This document shows positions 20,601 through 28,548 of a DNA stretch of 28,548 bases, one piece after another; position 1 is the stretch's first letter; every line of letters begins with the position of its first letter. The position numbers and the translations under genes were made by a program. This stretch comes from an uncultured Eubacteriales bacterium (lineage in GTDB: Bacteria > Bacillota > Clostridia > Oscillospirales > Butyricicoccaceae), in contig CAKUAK010000042.1 in NCBI GenBank assembly GCA_934636325.1, forward strand, positions 1 through 28,548, given 5' to 3'. The notes beneath the pieces were generated by a model, which worked only from the letters and a program-made list of their open reading frames with translations, ran no database searches and was not told the DNA's origin.

Positions 20601-21734
20601 ATGAAGGAATACAGCGTCTGGCTGAGCATGGTAAAGCATGTCTCCAACCGTAAAAAATATCAGCTTCTTGCGGCTTTCGGAAGCGCCGAGGCTGTTTATC
20701 GCGCATCGTCGGTCGAGCTTGCGTCGGAGGTATCGGGGCTGACGTCAAAGGACATCGAGGCTCTTTCCGATGACAGTATGGAGGAGGCCGAAGATATCTG
20801 CCGCGCCTGCCGCCGCATCGGGGCAGAGGTCATCGACCCATGCGATGATATATACCCGGCGCTGCTGCGTCATATATCCGATCCGCCCGCGGTGCTTTAT
20901 GTGCGCGGGGATATGCCCGATATGGAAAACAGCATAGCCGTCGGCATAGTCGGCCAGCGCAAGGCGACGGTCAGCGGCATGAAGAACGCCTCCTCGATAG
21001 CATATGAGCTTTCTAAAAACGGCATCATAGTCGTATCGGGTCTGGCGGCCGGGATAGACGGCGCGGCCCATCGCGGCGCGCTCGACGGAGGCAGCCCGAC
21101 GGTGGCCGTTTTGGGAACGGCTATAGACAAATGCTATCCGGCCGAAAACGCCGGACTTATGCGAAGGATCATGGAGAACGGCGCAGTCATATCGGAATAT
21201 CCGCCGGGAAGCCGGACATATTCGGGCAGCTTTCTTATGCGCAACCGCATAATAAGCGGCATGTGCCGCGGTCTGCTGGTCGTCGAGGCCAGGGAAAAGA
21301 GCGGCTCGCTTGTGACGGCAAGGCGGGCGGCCGAGCAGGACAGGGATATATTTGCCGTTCCGGGGCCGATAGACAGTGATGATTATGTCGGCACTAACGG
21401 GCTTATAAAGGACGGCGCCGCCGTTGTCACATCGGCGGCCGATATCCTCGGGGCTTACGGCTATGTTCCCGAGAAAAGGGCGGCGCGCCCGGCAAGACAG
21501 AAAAGAGAGCCGGATATGCCGTCAGAGACGCCCGGGGCGTCCCGCGGCGAGGCGGCCATACCCGAAGGGCCGGACGGAGAGATAATAAAGGCCATCGGAA
21601 AGATCGCCCATATAGATGAAATAGCCGACAGAACAAAAATGGAAACAGGAGAATTGCTGGCGAGGCTGACCATGCTGGAGATACAGGGCATGGTGGTCCA
21701 GAGGCCGGGTAATTACTTTGAGATAAAGCGTTGA
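20601..21734 (+). CDS. dprA: DNA processing protein DprA
   Basis: A 377-residue protein that loads RecA onto incoming single-stranded DNA in natural transformation. The N-terminal part is helical (helix-hairpin-helix-like); the Rossmann core has VGIVGQRKATVSGMKNASSIAYELS, VVSGLAAGIDGAAHRGAL, TVAVLGTAIDKCYPAEN and FLMRNRIISGMCRGLLVVEAREKSGSL. A C-terminal winged helix (residues ~315-377, IIKAIGKIAHIDEIADRTKMETGELLARLTMLEIQG) follows a linker. AGGGG precedes the ATG; a TTG one codon upstream is less likely. The gene sits directly before topA, a widespread arrangement in Firmicutes. Confidence 0.95.
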   Translation: MKEYSVWLSMVKHVSNRKKYQLLAAFGSAEAVYRASSVELASEVSGLTSKDIEALSDDSMEEAEDICRACRRIGAEVIDPCDDIYPALLRHISDPPAVLYVRGDMPDMENSIAVGIVGQRKATVSGMKNASSIAYELSKNGIIVVSGLAAGIDGAAHRGALDGGSPTVAVLGTAIDKCYPAENAGLMRRIMENGAVISEYPPGSRTYSGSFLMRNRIISGMCRGLLVVEAREKSGSLVTARRAAEQDRDIFAVPGPIDSDDYVGTNGLIKDGAAVVTSAADILGAYGYVPEKRAARPARQKREPDMPSETPGASRGEAAIPEGPDGEIIKAIGKIAHIDEIADRTKMETGELLARLTMLEIQGMVVQRPGNYFEIKR

Positions 21735-21753
21735 GCGAAGGGAAAGAAAGCAA

Positions 21754-24105
21754 ATGTCGAAACTTCTTATTGTGGAATCGCCGGCCAAGGCGAAAACAAT
21801 AACAAAATATCTCGGCGACGGATACAGCGTAGAGGCCTCGATGGGCCATCTGCGCGATCTGCCCAAAAAGGAATTGGGTGTCGACGTGGACCATAATTTT
21901 GAACCAACATATATCCCGATAGAGGGCAAGGATAAGATAATCAAGACCCTTAAAAGCGCGGCCGGAAAGGCCGAGATGGTCTATCTCGCAACCGACCCCG
22001 ACCGCGAGGGAGAGGCGATATCGTGGCATCTGAAGGAGCTTTTGGAGCTTGACGACGCCAAGACAAAGAGGATAACCTTCAACGAGATCACACAGAAGGC
22101 GGTCACACAGGCGGTGCAGTCGCCCCGCGAGCTGGACATGAACCTTGTCGACGCACAGCAGGCCAGGCGTATCCTCGACAGGATCGTCGGCTATAAGCTG
22201 TCGCCCTTTCTGTGGAGAAAGGTCAGGACCGGCCTTTCGGCCGGACGTGTCCAGTCGGCCGTAACAAGGATGGTCGTCGACCGCGAGCGCGAGATAAAGG
22301 CCTTCGAGCCCAAGGAATACTGGAGCATCGAGGTCACCCTTGAAAAGGACGGAAAGCGCTTCCTTGCCCTCTTTACTGGCGATACCTCTGGAAAGATAGA
22401 GCTCAATAACGAGGAAGAGGCCGCAAAGGTGCTTGCCGCCGTCGAGGGCCATGATTTCACCGTCACAACGGTCAAGATAAGCAAAAAGAAACGCCAGCCC
22501 GCGCCCCCCTTTATAACCTCGACCCTCCAGCAGGAGGCCTCCCGCAAGCTGTCGATGACGGCGCGCCGCACCATGTCGGTGGCGCAGGAGCTTTACGAGG
22601 GCGTCGATATCGGCTCGGGCGGCGTGACCGGTCTTATAACCTACATGAGGACCGACTCGCTGCGCATCGCCGACCAGGCCCTGGCACAGGCGCGAGATTA
22701 TATAATGAAGAAGTACGGCGGAGATTTCTGCCCCGCCAAGGCACGCGTATTCAAGACAAAAAAGGGCGCGCAGGACGCCCACGAAGCCATAAGGCCCTCT
22801 GATCCCTCTCTCGATCCCGACAGGGTCAGGCCTTATCTGACCCCCGACCAGTATAAGCTCTATCGCCTGATCTGGTCGCGCTTTATCGCAAGCCAGATGG
22901 CCGAGGCCATTCTGAACACAACGTCGGTCGATATGGAGAACAGCGGGTTTGTTTTCCATACCACCGGACAGACGATAGACTTCCAGGGCTTCCTGGCCCT
23001 TTATGAAGAGAGCCGCGACGACAGCGGCGACGATGAAGAGGGCGGCCCGCTGCCCAGGCTGGAAAAGGGCGATGTCCCTGCTCATATCAAGACAGAGCCC
23101 AAGCAGCATTTCACACAGCCGCCCCCCAGATATACCGAGGCCTCGCTCATCAAAGCCATGGAGGAAAAGGGCATCGGACGCCCGAGCACCTATGCCCCGA
23201 CCATTTCGGTCGTCATAGACAGAGAGTATGTCGTAAAAGAAGGGCGAGCCCTTCGCCCGACAATGCTGGGCGAAGCCGTCACCGACCTTATGATCGACAA
23301 GTTCAGCGATATTGTCGACCTCAAGTTCACGGCCCAGATGGAGGACAGCCTCGACGGTGTTGAAAGTGGAGAGGTCGATTATCACCAGATGCTGGCGAAG
23401 TTCTATCAGAACTTTGCCGCCGAGCTGGCCCAGGCCGAGATAGATCTCGATAAAAAGCGAATCAAGGTCAAGGACGAAGAGACCGATATCGTCTGCGAGC
23501 TCTGCGGCAGGAAGATGGTCATCAAGAGCGGACGCTTCGGCAAGTTCCTTGCCTGCCCCGGATATCCCGAATGCAAGAATACCAAACCCCTGGCGCAGGA
23601 TACCGGCGCGCCCTGCCCGGTGTGCGGCGCGAAGCTGCTCAAGAAAAAGTCCAAGAGCGGGTACTATTATTACGGCTGCGAGAAGAACCCCGAGTGTCCT
23701 TTCATGACATGGGATACGCCGACCAAAAAGGTATGCCCCAAGTGCGGCGGGGTGATATATAAGAGGTATACCAAGACAGAAAAGAAAAACCTCTGTCATG
23801 TTCCCGGATGCGGATATGAGGAGGAGCTGCCCGAGAGAAAGTCGTCGCGCAAGGCCAAGGCCGAGACGGCCGAAGCCGAGGGCGAGGTCAAAAAGACGAC
23901 CCGCACCCGCAAGACCAAGGGTGAGACGGCTGAAGCCGAGGGCGAGGTCAAGAAGACGACCCGTACCCGCAAGACCAAGGCCGAAACGGCCGAAGCCGAG
24001 GGCGAGGTCAAGAAGACGACCCGCACCCGTAAGACCAAGGCTGAGACGGCCGACACCGAAACGGTGAAAAAGCCCGGAAGGAAGAAAAAGACCGATGAGC
24101 AATAG
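21754..24105 (+). CDS. topA: DNA topoisomerase I with C-terminal basic repeats
   Basis: A 783-residue type IA topoisomerase that relaxes negative supercoils. The TOPRIM domain starts LLIVESPAKAKTITKYLG (catalytic E8) and has DPDREGEAISWHL. The active tyrosine is Y297 in GLITYMRTDS. Three C4 zinc ribbons follow (CELCGRKM...CPGYPEC, CPVCGAKL...CEKNPEC, CPKCGGVI...CHVPGC). The last ~75 residues are a basic/acidic tail made of three copies of a 20-residue unit (GEVKKTTRTRKTK plus ETAEAE). The ribosome binding site is weak (AAGGGA). The end overlaps trmFO by 11 nt. Confidence 0.97.
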   Translation: MSKLLIVESPAKAKTITKYLGDGYSVEASMGHLRDLPKKELGVDVDHNFEPTYIPIEGKDKIIKTLKSAAGKAEMVYLATDPDREGEAISWHLKELLELDDAKTKRITFNEITQKAVTQAVQSPRELDMNLVDAQQARRILDRIVGYKLSPFLWRKVRTGLSAGRVQSAVTRMVVDREREIKAFEPKEYWSIEVTLEKDGKRFLALFTGDTSGKIELNNEEEAAKVLAAVEGHDFTVTTVKISKKKRQPAPPFITSTLQQEASRKLSMTARRTMSVAQELYEGVDIGSGGVTGLITYMRTDSLRIADQALAQARDYIMKKYGGDFCPAKARVFKTKKGAQDAHEAIRPSDPSLDPDRVRPYLTPDQYKLYRLIWSRFIASQMAEAILNTTSVDMENSGFVFHTTGQTIDFQGFLALYEESRDDSGDDEEGGPLPRLEKGDVPAHIKTEPKQHFTQPPPRYTEASLIKAMEEKGIGRPSTYAPTISVVIDREYVVKEGRALRPTMLGEAVTDLMIDKFSDIVDLKFTAQMEDSLDGVESGEVDYHQMLAKFYQNFAAELAQAEIDLDKKRIKVKDEETDIVCELCGRKMVIKSGRFGKFLACPGYPECKNTKPLAQDTGAPCPVCGAKLLKKKSKSGYYYYGCEKNPECPFMTWDTPTKKVCPKCGGVIYKRYTKTEKKNLCHVPGCGYEEELPERKSSRKAKAETAEAEGEVKKTTRTRKTKGETAEAEGEVKKTTRTRKTKAETAEAEGEVKKTTRTRKTKAETADTETVKKPGRKKKTDEQ
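23881..24060 (+). repeat. 60-bp tandem repeat, three copies, in the 3' end of topA
   Basis: Three consecutive 60-bp units (23881-23940, 23941-24000, 24001-24060), preceded by a partial unit. They are about 90% identical and differ mostly at third codon positions, except for the last, which changes EAE to DTE. Each encodes 20 residues with the core VKKTTRTRKTK. Confidence 0.95.
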
Positions 24106-25417
24106 TGTAAAGGTTATAGGCGCGGGGCTTGCCGGATGCGAGGCGGCATGGCAGCTGGCCATCCGCGGGGTCGAGGTCGAGCTTTACGAAATGAAGCCCA
24201 ACGAAAAATCCCCGGCGCACAGCCATGATGACTTTGCCGAGCTGGTATGTTCCAATTCTCTGCGGGGAAACAGCCTTGCCAACGCGCCGGGACTGTTGAA
24301 GGAAGAGATGCGCCGCTGCGGCTCTCTCATAATGGAGAGCGCAGAGGCCAACCGCACCCCCGCCGGCGGCGCGCTGGCCGTCGACCGCGAGGGATTCTCG
24401 GGATATATAACGGAAAAGATCAAGACACACCCGCTTATAAAGCTAATAGAAGGCAGGGTCGACAGCATCCCAGAAGGCCCTGTCATAATCGCCACCGGCC
24501 CGCTGACCGACGGCAAGCTCTTCGACGATATCGCAAGGCTCTTCGGCGGAGATATGACCCTTCATTTCTATGACGCCGCCGCGCCTATCGTCAGCTTTTC
24601 GAGCATAGATATGACAAAGGCATTTTTCGCCTCGCGCTATGATAAAGGCGAGGCCGATTATATCAACTGCCCGATGGACAAGGCACAGTATACCGCCTTT
24701 ATCGAGCAGCTGCGCACAGCGGAGGAAGCACCGGTCCACGGCTTTGAGGATAAAGCCGTATTCGAGGGCTGTATGCCGGTAGAGGTCATGGCCCGCCGTG
24801 GAGAGGATACCCTGCGTTTCGGTCCAATGAAGCCCCGGGGAATAACCGACCCGGCGACGGGAAAAGAGCCCTATGCCGTCGTGCAGCTGCGGGCCGACAA
24901 CCGCGAGGGCAGCATGTACAACATCGTCGGCTTCCAGACCCACCTGAAGTTCCCCGAGCAGAAGCGGGTATTTTCAATGATACCCGGGCTGGAGAATATG
25001 GAGATCCTGCGTTACGGCGTCATGCACCGCAACAGCTTCATTTCCTCTCCCGGCAGGCTCGACAGGTTTTATCGGGTCATCGGGCATGAGGATATAATGT
25101 TTGCCGGCCAGATAACCGGCGTCGAGGGATATATAGAATCGGCGGCCTCCGGCATGTGCTGCGGCATCAACATGGCCCGTATGGTCAGGGGTGCCGAACC
25201 GGTGGATCTTCCGACCAAAACGGCGCTGGGCGCGCTGGCCGGGCATATAAGCATGTATGAGGGAAAGAACTTTCAGCCGATGAATATAAACTTCGGACTT
25301 ATCGACAGCCTTGATGAGAGGGTCAAGGGCAAACAGGCCAGGTATGAGAAGGTCTCTCAGCGTGCGCTGGAGACCCTTGACGGGATGCTTCCCGTCATAA
25401 CGGAGGATATAAAATGA
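24095..25417 (+). CDS. trmFO: tRNA (uracil-54-C5)-methyltransferase, folate/FAD-dependent (TrmFO)
   Basis: A 440-residue flavoenzyme that makes ribothymidine at position 54 of tRNA using methylenetetrahydrofolate. The N-terminal FAD loop is VKVIGAGLAGCEAAWQLA, followed by the family block ELYEMKP..KSPAHSHDDFAELVCSNSLRGNSL and GALAVDREGFS. The C-terminal region has MNINFGLIDSLDERVKGKQAR, typical of TrmFO. The length matches the family. It starts inside the end of topA (11-nt overlap) and ends with ATGA overlapping the plsX start, so the three genes are likely co-translated. Confidence 0.97.
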   Translation: MSNSVKVIGAGLAGCEAAWQLAIRGVEVELYEMKPNEKSPAHSHDDFAELVCSNSLRGNSLANAPGLLKEEMRRCGSLIMESAEANRTPAGGALAVDREGFSGYITEKIKTHPLIKLIEGRVDSIPEGPVIIATGPLTDGKLFDDIARLFGGDMTLHFYDAAAPIVSFSSIDMTKAFFASRYDKGEADYINCPMDKAQYTAFIEQLRTAEEAPVHGFEDKAVFEGCMPVEVMARRGEDTLRFGPMKPRGITDPATGKEPYAVVQLRADNREGSMYNIVGFQTHLKFPEQKRVFSMIPGLENMEILRYGVMHRNSFISSPGRLDRFYRVIGHEDIMFAGQITGVEGYIESAASGMCCGINMARMVRGAEPVDLPTKTALGALAGHISMYEGKNFQPMNINFGLIDSLDERVKGKQARYEKVSQRALETLDGMLPVITEDIK

Positions 25418-26460
25418 AGATCATAATTGATGTAATGGGAAGCGATAACGGCGCCGACGCCCTTGTCACCGGCGCTGTGCGGGCCCTTAAAGAGATATCG
25501 GGTCTCGAGGTCGTCCTTGTGGGCGACAGCGGCCAGATAAACTCTGTTCTTGAGCGCGAGGGCGCGAAGGGCGACAGCCGCCTTACCGTCGTGCACACCA
25601 CAGAGGTCATAGACATGCATGACAGCCCCAGCCTTGCTTTCCGCCGCAAAAAGGACTCCTCGATGGCCGTGGCCCTCAATATGCTTGCCGCCGGAGAGGG
25701 CGACGCCGCGCTGTCGGCCGGAAATACCGGCGCGTGGCTTGCCGGAAGCACCTTTGTCGTCAAGAGGATAAAGGGCATACGCCGCCCGGCACTTGCGCCG
25801 GCGCTGCCAACCAAAGCCGGAAAGGCGATACTGGTCGACTGCGGCGCAAATGTCGTCTGCACGGCCGAGGATCTGCTCCAGTTCGCCGTCATGGGTTCCT
25901 GCTATGCCCATAAGCAGCTTGGGATAGCCTCGCCCCGCGTCGGCCTTATAAATAACGGCGCGGAGGATACAAAGGGCACGCCGATGTATGTCGAGGCCTA
26001 TCAGCTTTTGAAGGCGGCCGGCCAGCGCGGCGAGATAAACTTTGTCGGGAACATAGAGGGACGCGATATCGCCATGGGTGCGGCCGATGTGCTGGTCTGC
26101 GACGGATTCACCGGCAATGTCGTCCTTAAGACCTATGAGGGTCTGGGGCTTTATCTGGTAAGCCTTTTGAAGGGCATATTCAAAAAGAACATATTCACGA
26201 TGCTTGCCGCGGCGCTGGTCAGCGGCGGGCTCAAGGATCTTAAAAAGACGATGGATTACAAAGAGGTCGGCGGGGCTCCGCTGCTCGGAATAGCCAAGCC
26301 GGTCATAAAGGCTCACGGCTCCAGTGACCCTGAGGCCGCCAAGAGCGCCATACGTCAGGCCTGCCTGTTTGTCGAGAGCGGTTTTGTCGGCGAGATTGAA
26401 AAGCGCGCCGCCGAATGGACGGCCGAAAAAAATAGCGCCGCCGCGCAGGAAAAAGAATAA
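25414..26460 (+). CDS. plsX: Phosphate acyltransferase PlsX
   Basis: A 348-residue peripheral membrane enzyme that converts acyl-ACP and phosphate to acyl-phosphate, the first step of phospholipid synthesis by the PlsX/PlsY route. The start IIIDVMGSDNGADALVTGAVRAL is a variant of the usual DAMGGD opening (here MGSD). ALSAGNTGAWLAGS, LVDCGANVVC, VGLINNGAEDTKGT and VGNIEGRDIAMGAADVLVCDGFTGNVVLKTYEG are all clear family blocks. GGAGGATATAAA precedes the ATG, which overlaps the trmFO stop. acpP, encoding its substrate carrier, follows from its own promoter. Confidence 0.96.
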   Translation: MKIIIDVMGSDNGADALVTGAVRALKEISGLEVVLVGDSGQINSVLEREGAKGDSRLTVVHTTEVIDMHDSPSLAFRRKKDSSMAVALNMLAAGEGDAALSAGNTGAWLAGSTFVVKRIKGIRRPALAPALPTKAGKAILVDCGANVVCTAEDLLQFAVMGSCYAHKQLGIASPRVGLINNGAEDTKGTPMYVEAYQLLKAAGQRGEINFVGNIEGRDIAMGAADVLVCDGFTGNVVLKTYEGLGLYLVSLLKGIFKKNIFTMLAAALVSGGLKDLKKTMDYKEVGGAPLLGIAKPVIKAHGSSDPEAAKSAIRQACLFVESGFVGEIEKRAAEWTAEKNSAAAQEKE

Positions 26461-26466
26461 AAGCCA

Positions 26467-26495
26467 TTTACAAGGGCGTTTGCCTTTGCTATAAT
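26467..26495 (+). promoter_or_regulatory. Promoter of acpP
   Basis: TTTACA (26467-26472), 17-nt spacer, TATAAT (26490-26495) preceded by TGC (extended -10). It would add strong expression of acpP on top of read-through from plsX. Confidence 0.82.
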
Positions 26496-26545
26496 CCACA
26501 GATGTAATGATACTCTTATAAAAGAAAGCATAAGGAGGTTGTATT

Positions 26546-26776
26546 ATGGTTTTTGAAAAGCTGGCAAAGCTCATAGCCGAGCAGTTTGGCATATCTGAAG
26601 ACGAAATCACGATGGATACAAGTTTTGTAGGCGATCTCAACGCTACCTCGATAGATATCGTTGACCTCATGCTTGCAGTCGAATCGACATTTGATCTTGA
26701 CGAGATTGAAGAGGACGCCCTCGAAAGGGTCAAGACGGTCGGCGACGTGGTAAATTATATTTCCGACAGGATATAG
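26546..26776 (+). CDS. acpP: Acyl carrier protein
   Basis: A 76-residue acidic four-helix carrier for fatty acid synthesis. The phosphopantetheine serine is S35 in LNATSIDIVDLML, where the usual D-S-L reads T-S-I. The flanking pattern (FVGDL..; VESTFDLDEIEEDALERVKTVGDVVNYI) is normal for the family. AAGGAGG before the ATG is a near-perfect ribosome binding site and, with the extended -10 promoter, fits an abundant protein. Placement between plsX and rnc is a classic fatty acid/ribonuclease III cluster. Confidence 0.95.
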   Translation: MVFEKLAKLIAEQFGISEDEITMDTSFVGDLNATSIDIVDLMLAVESTFDLDEIEEDALERVKTVGDVVNYISDRI

Positions 26777-26784
26777 CCATCATC

Positions 26785-26816
26785 CATCGGGGCCGGCTTT
26801 GTGTCCGGCCCCGATG
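26785..26816 (+). terminator. Strong hairpin after acpP without a U-tract
   Basis: CATCGGGGCCGG (26785-26796) pairs perfectly with CCGGCCCCGATG (26805-26816) around an 8-nt loop; AGTTATAATG follows. With no U-run it may act as an mRNA-stabilising or processing hairpin for acpP rather than a full terminator. Confidence 0.5.
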
Positions 26817-26868
26817 AGTTATAATGTGCCCGCCCATGCGGGAGGATATAAAAGAAAGGAGAATGGAA

Positions 26869-27546
26869 ATGACCGAAGAGATCATGGGATATCGTTTTAA
26901 AAATCCGGCGCTGCTGACCCATGCGCTGACCCACAGCTCTTATGCCAACGAGCATCGAAGCAAGGGCGCGCGCAGCAACGAGCGCCTCGAGTTCCTCGGC
27001 GACGCCGTCCTCGGCATGATAAGCGCCGAATATATCTATGGCAAATACCCCGAACTGCCCGAGGGCGAGATGACCAAGCTGCGGGCCTCGATAGTCTGCG
27101 AGCAGTCGCTTTACGAGTTCGCGGAGGAGATAGGCCTCGGCGAGCTGCTGCTTCTCGGCAAGGGCGAAGTAAATGGCGGAGGAAACAAGCGCCCGTCGGT
27201 GCTGGCCGATGCGGTAGAAGCTGTTTTGGCGGCCATTTACCTCGACGGAGGAATAGACGCGGCAAAGGGCTTTATACTCGAGTTCATCATACGCAAGGCG
27301 ACGGTCATGGCCAAGAGCCATACCCTCGTCGATTATAAGACGACACTTCAGGAGATAGTCCAGAAAAACCATCAGGAGACCCTTTCCTATCATGTCAAGT
27401 CGGAAAGCGGGCCGGACCACAACAAGCTGTTCGTCATAGAGGTGCATATTAACTCCAACCCCATAGCCACGGGCGAGGGCAGGAGCAAGAAGCAGGCCGA
27501 GCAGGCTGCGGCAAAGGCCGCCCTGGAGCTTATGGGCGAAGAATGA
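26869..27546 (+). CDS. rnc: Ribonuclease III
   Basis: A 225-residue double-strand-specific endoribonuclease used in rRNA maturation and mRNA decay. The signature NERLEFLGDAVLGM carries the catalytic acidic residues, with LTHSSYANEH before it and SVLADAVEAVLAAIYLDGG carrying the second acidic site. A C-terminal dsRNA-binding domain (DYKTTLQEIVQKN...GEGRSKKQAEQAAAKAAL) follows. The ATG at 26869 lies 7 nt after AAAGGAG; an ATG two codons upstream is too close to it. The stop overlaps the start of the radical SAM gene (ATGA). Confidence 0.97.
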   Translation: MTEEIMGYRFKNPALLTHALTHSSYANEHRSKGARSNERLEFLGDAVLGMISAEYIYGKYPELPEGEMTKLRASIVCEQSLYEFAEEIGLGELLLLGKGEVNGGGNKRPSVLADAVEAVLAAIYLDGGIDAAKGFILEFIIRKATVMAKSHTLVDYKTTLQEIVQKNHQETLSYHVKSESGPDHNKLFVIEVHINSNPIATGEGRSKKQAEQAAAKAALELMGEE

Positions 27547-28520
27547 AAAGCTCTGTAATACCGATATTCATCCCACATCTCGGCTGCCCCAACGATTGTG
27601 TTTTCTGCAATCAGCATCGGATAGCCTGCGATAAAGAGCCCGATGTATCGGAGGTCAGGGATATCATAGAAAAGGGCCTTGAATACAGCAGCCGCCCCCA
27701 GATATGCTTTTACGGCGGCAGCTTCACGGCCATCGACAGGGGGCTCATGCTTGGTTATCTCGAAGCGGCCTATCCGTATGTCAGAGACGGAAGATGCGAC
27801 AGCATACGCCTTTCGACCCGGCCCGACGCCATCGACCGGGAGATACTCGATATCCTGTCGCGATATGGCGTCAAAACGATAGAGCTGGGCGCACAGTCCA
27901 TGTCCGACAGGGTGCTGATGCTTTCGGGCCGCGGACACACGGCAGAGGATACCGAAAAGGCTTCGAAGCTGATAAAGAACGCCGGGTTCGAGCTTATCCT
28001 GCAAATGATGGTCGGGCTTCCGGGAAGCGCTGAGGACGACGAATATGCCACGGCGCGGGAGCTGTGCCGCCTGTCGCCCGACGGGGTAAGGATATACCCC
28101 ACCTGCGTCATTGCCGATACGCCGCTCTATGATATGTATCTCAACGGGCGGTATAAGGCTTTGAGCGTTGAAGAGGCCGTCGATATCTGCGCCGGGCTGG
28201 CGGACATATTCGAGCAGGCCGGTGTGACCATCGTCAGGCTGGGGCTCAACCCGACCGACGAGCTGTCTTCGGGCGGCGTCAAGGCCGGGGCCTATCATCC
28301 CGCGCTTGGTGAGATGGTATACAGCCGCAGGTTCTATAACAGAATGGCCGGGTTCGTGCCGCGGGATAAGGCCTTCGAGATAATAGTCCCGCCGCGTATG
28401 CTGTCGGTCGCCATCGGGCAGAAAAAGTGCAATTTGACGCGATTCCGCGCTCTCGGCCCCCTTGAGGCCATACGGGCCGACAAGGACTGCACAGAGCCTT
28501 ATATAAAGATAATAGAATAA
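27543..28520 (+). CDS. Radical SAM protein with Elp3-like C-terminal domain
   Basis: A 325-residue iron-sulfur enzyme. FIPHLGCPNDCVFCNQ holds the CxxxCxxC ligands of the radical SAM 4Fe-4S cluster; FYGGSFTAID is the SAM-binding GG(E/S)-type motif, and STRPDAIDREILDILSRYGVKTIELGAQSM, RGHTAEDTEKASKLIKNAG and LQMMVGLPGSAEDD are typical of the Elp3/YhcC-like group. A short C-terminal domain (~200-325) shows Radical_SAM_C similarity, but no acetyltransferase domain is present. The substrate is unknown; its steady position after rnc in Clostridia hints at RNA modification. Translationally coupled to rnc by a 4-nt overlap. Confidence 0.88.
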   Translation: MKSSVIPIFIPHLGCPNDCVFCNQHRIACDKEPDVSEVRDIIEKGLEYSSRPQICFYGGSFTAIDRGLMLGYLEAAYPYVRDGRCDSIRLSTRPDAIDREILDILSRYGVKTIELGAQSMSDRVLMLSGRGHTAEDTEKASKLIKNAGFELILQMMVGLPGSAEDDEYATARELCRLSPDGVRIYPTCVIADTPLYDMYLNGRYKALSVEEAVDICAGLADIFEQAGVTIVRLGLNPTDELSSGGVKAGAYHPALGEMVYSRRFYNRMAGFVPRDKAFEIIVPPRMLSVAIGQKKCNLTRFRALGPLEAIRADKDCTEPYIKIIE

Positions 28521-28525
28521 AATAA

Positions 28526-28548
28526 CACCGCCGGGCCTTGAAAAAGGC
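28526..28548 (+). terminator. Start of a probable terminator, cut by the window end
   Basis: GCCTT-GAAA-AAGGC (28535-28548) is the tip of a hairpin, preceded by ACACCGCCGG, whose complement would lie just beyond the window. Confidence 0.4.

Noticed and set aside
21427..24162. A 911-codon open frame on the minus strand across topA and dprA
   Set aside because: It lies opposite a certain topA gene, has no recognisable domain or ribosome binding site, and is rich in Leu/Gly as expected from the complement of GC-biased codons. It is a shadow frame.
26820..26825. TATAAT before rnc as a promoter
   Set aside because: No acceptable -35 hexamer at 16-18 nt; that region is the loop and stem of the acpP hairpin.

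Overview
This 28.5 kb window looks like chromosomal core DNA from a spore-forming, anaerobic, GC-rich member of the Clostridia, probably a gut Oscillospirales-like organism (the order is a guess). The evidence is a GerA-type spore germination operon, an NfnAB-type ferredoxin/NAD(P)H enzyme, an aldo/keto reductase with ferredoxin-like clusters, strong AGGAGG ribosome binding sites, and the housekeeping order plsX-acpP-rnc-radical SAM. No rRNA, tRNA, CRISPR array, prophage or insertion sequence was seen.

Layout. 49-1475 (minus strand): a DUF3343 protein and an iron-sulfur aldo/keto reductase, apparently co-transcribed. Everything after this is on the plus strand. 1612-3573: a DUF4830 membrane-anchored protein, a sugar-phosphate nucleotidyltransferase with a foldable leader, and a LURP-one-like protein, closed by a terminator. 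3667-7186: a gerKA-gerKC-gerKB-like germinant receptor operon. 7196-9085: typA with its own extended -10 promoter. 9228-11550: nfnA-nfnB (gltA-like). 11665-14804: a metal-linked locus holding a short AraC-type regulator, a 26-residue membrane peptide, a DUF6110 protein and a P1B-type ATPase. 14834-17580: a lysine riboswitch controlling a three-gene polar amino acid ABC importer, which is therefore probably a lysine importer. 17671-25417: a tightly packed run ktrB-ktrA-SpoU methyltransferase-dprA-topA-trmFO that continues into plsX. 26467-28520: acpP, rnc and a radical SAM gene.

The most interesting part is 11665-14804. The gene content (small membrane peptide, a protein with a GxxxG-containing hydrophobic N-terminus, and a P1B ATPase with S-C-A in place of CPC) resembles the fezX-fezA-fezB ferrosome operons that make iron-storing organelles in other anaerobes. 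The regulator's promoter carries a TTAGC/GCTAA palindrome similar to iron-responsive (DtxR-type) operators, with a near-copy 60 bp downstream. A separate 9-bp inverted repeat flanks the -10 box, and the structural genes have their own promoter whose -35 box is one arm of another palindrome. The ferrosome assignment is inference; the sequence features are directly visible.
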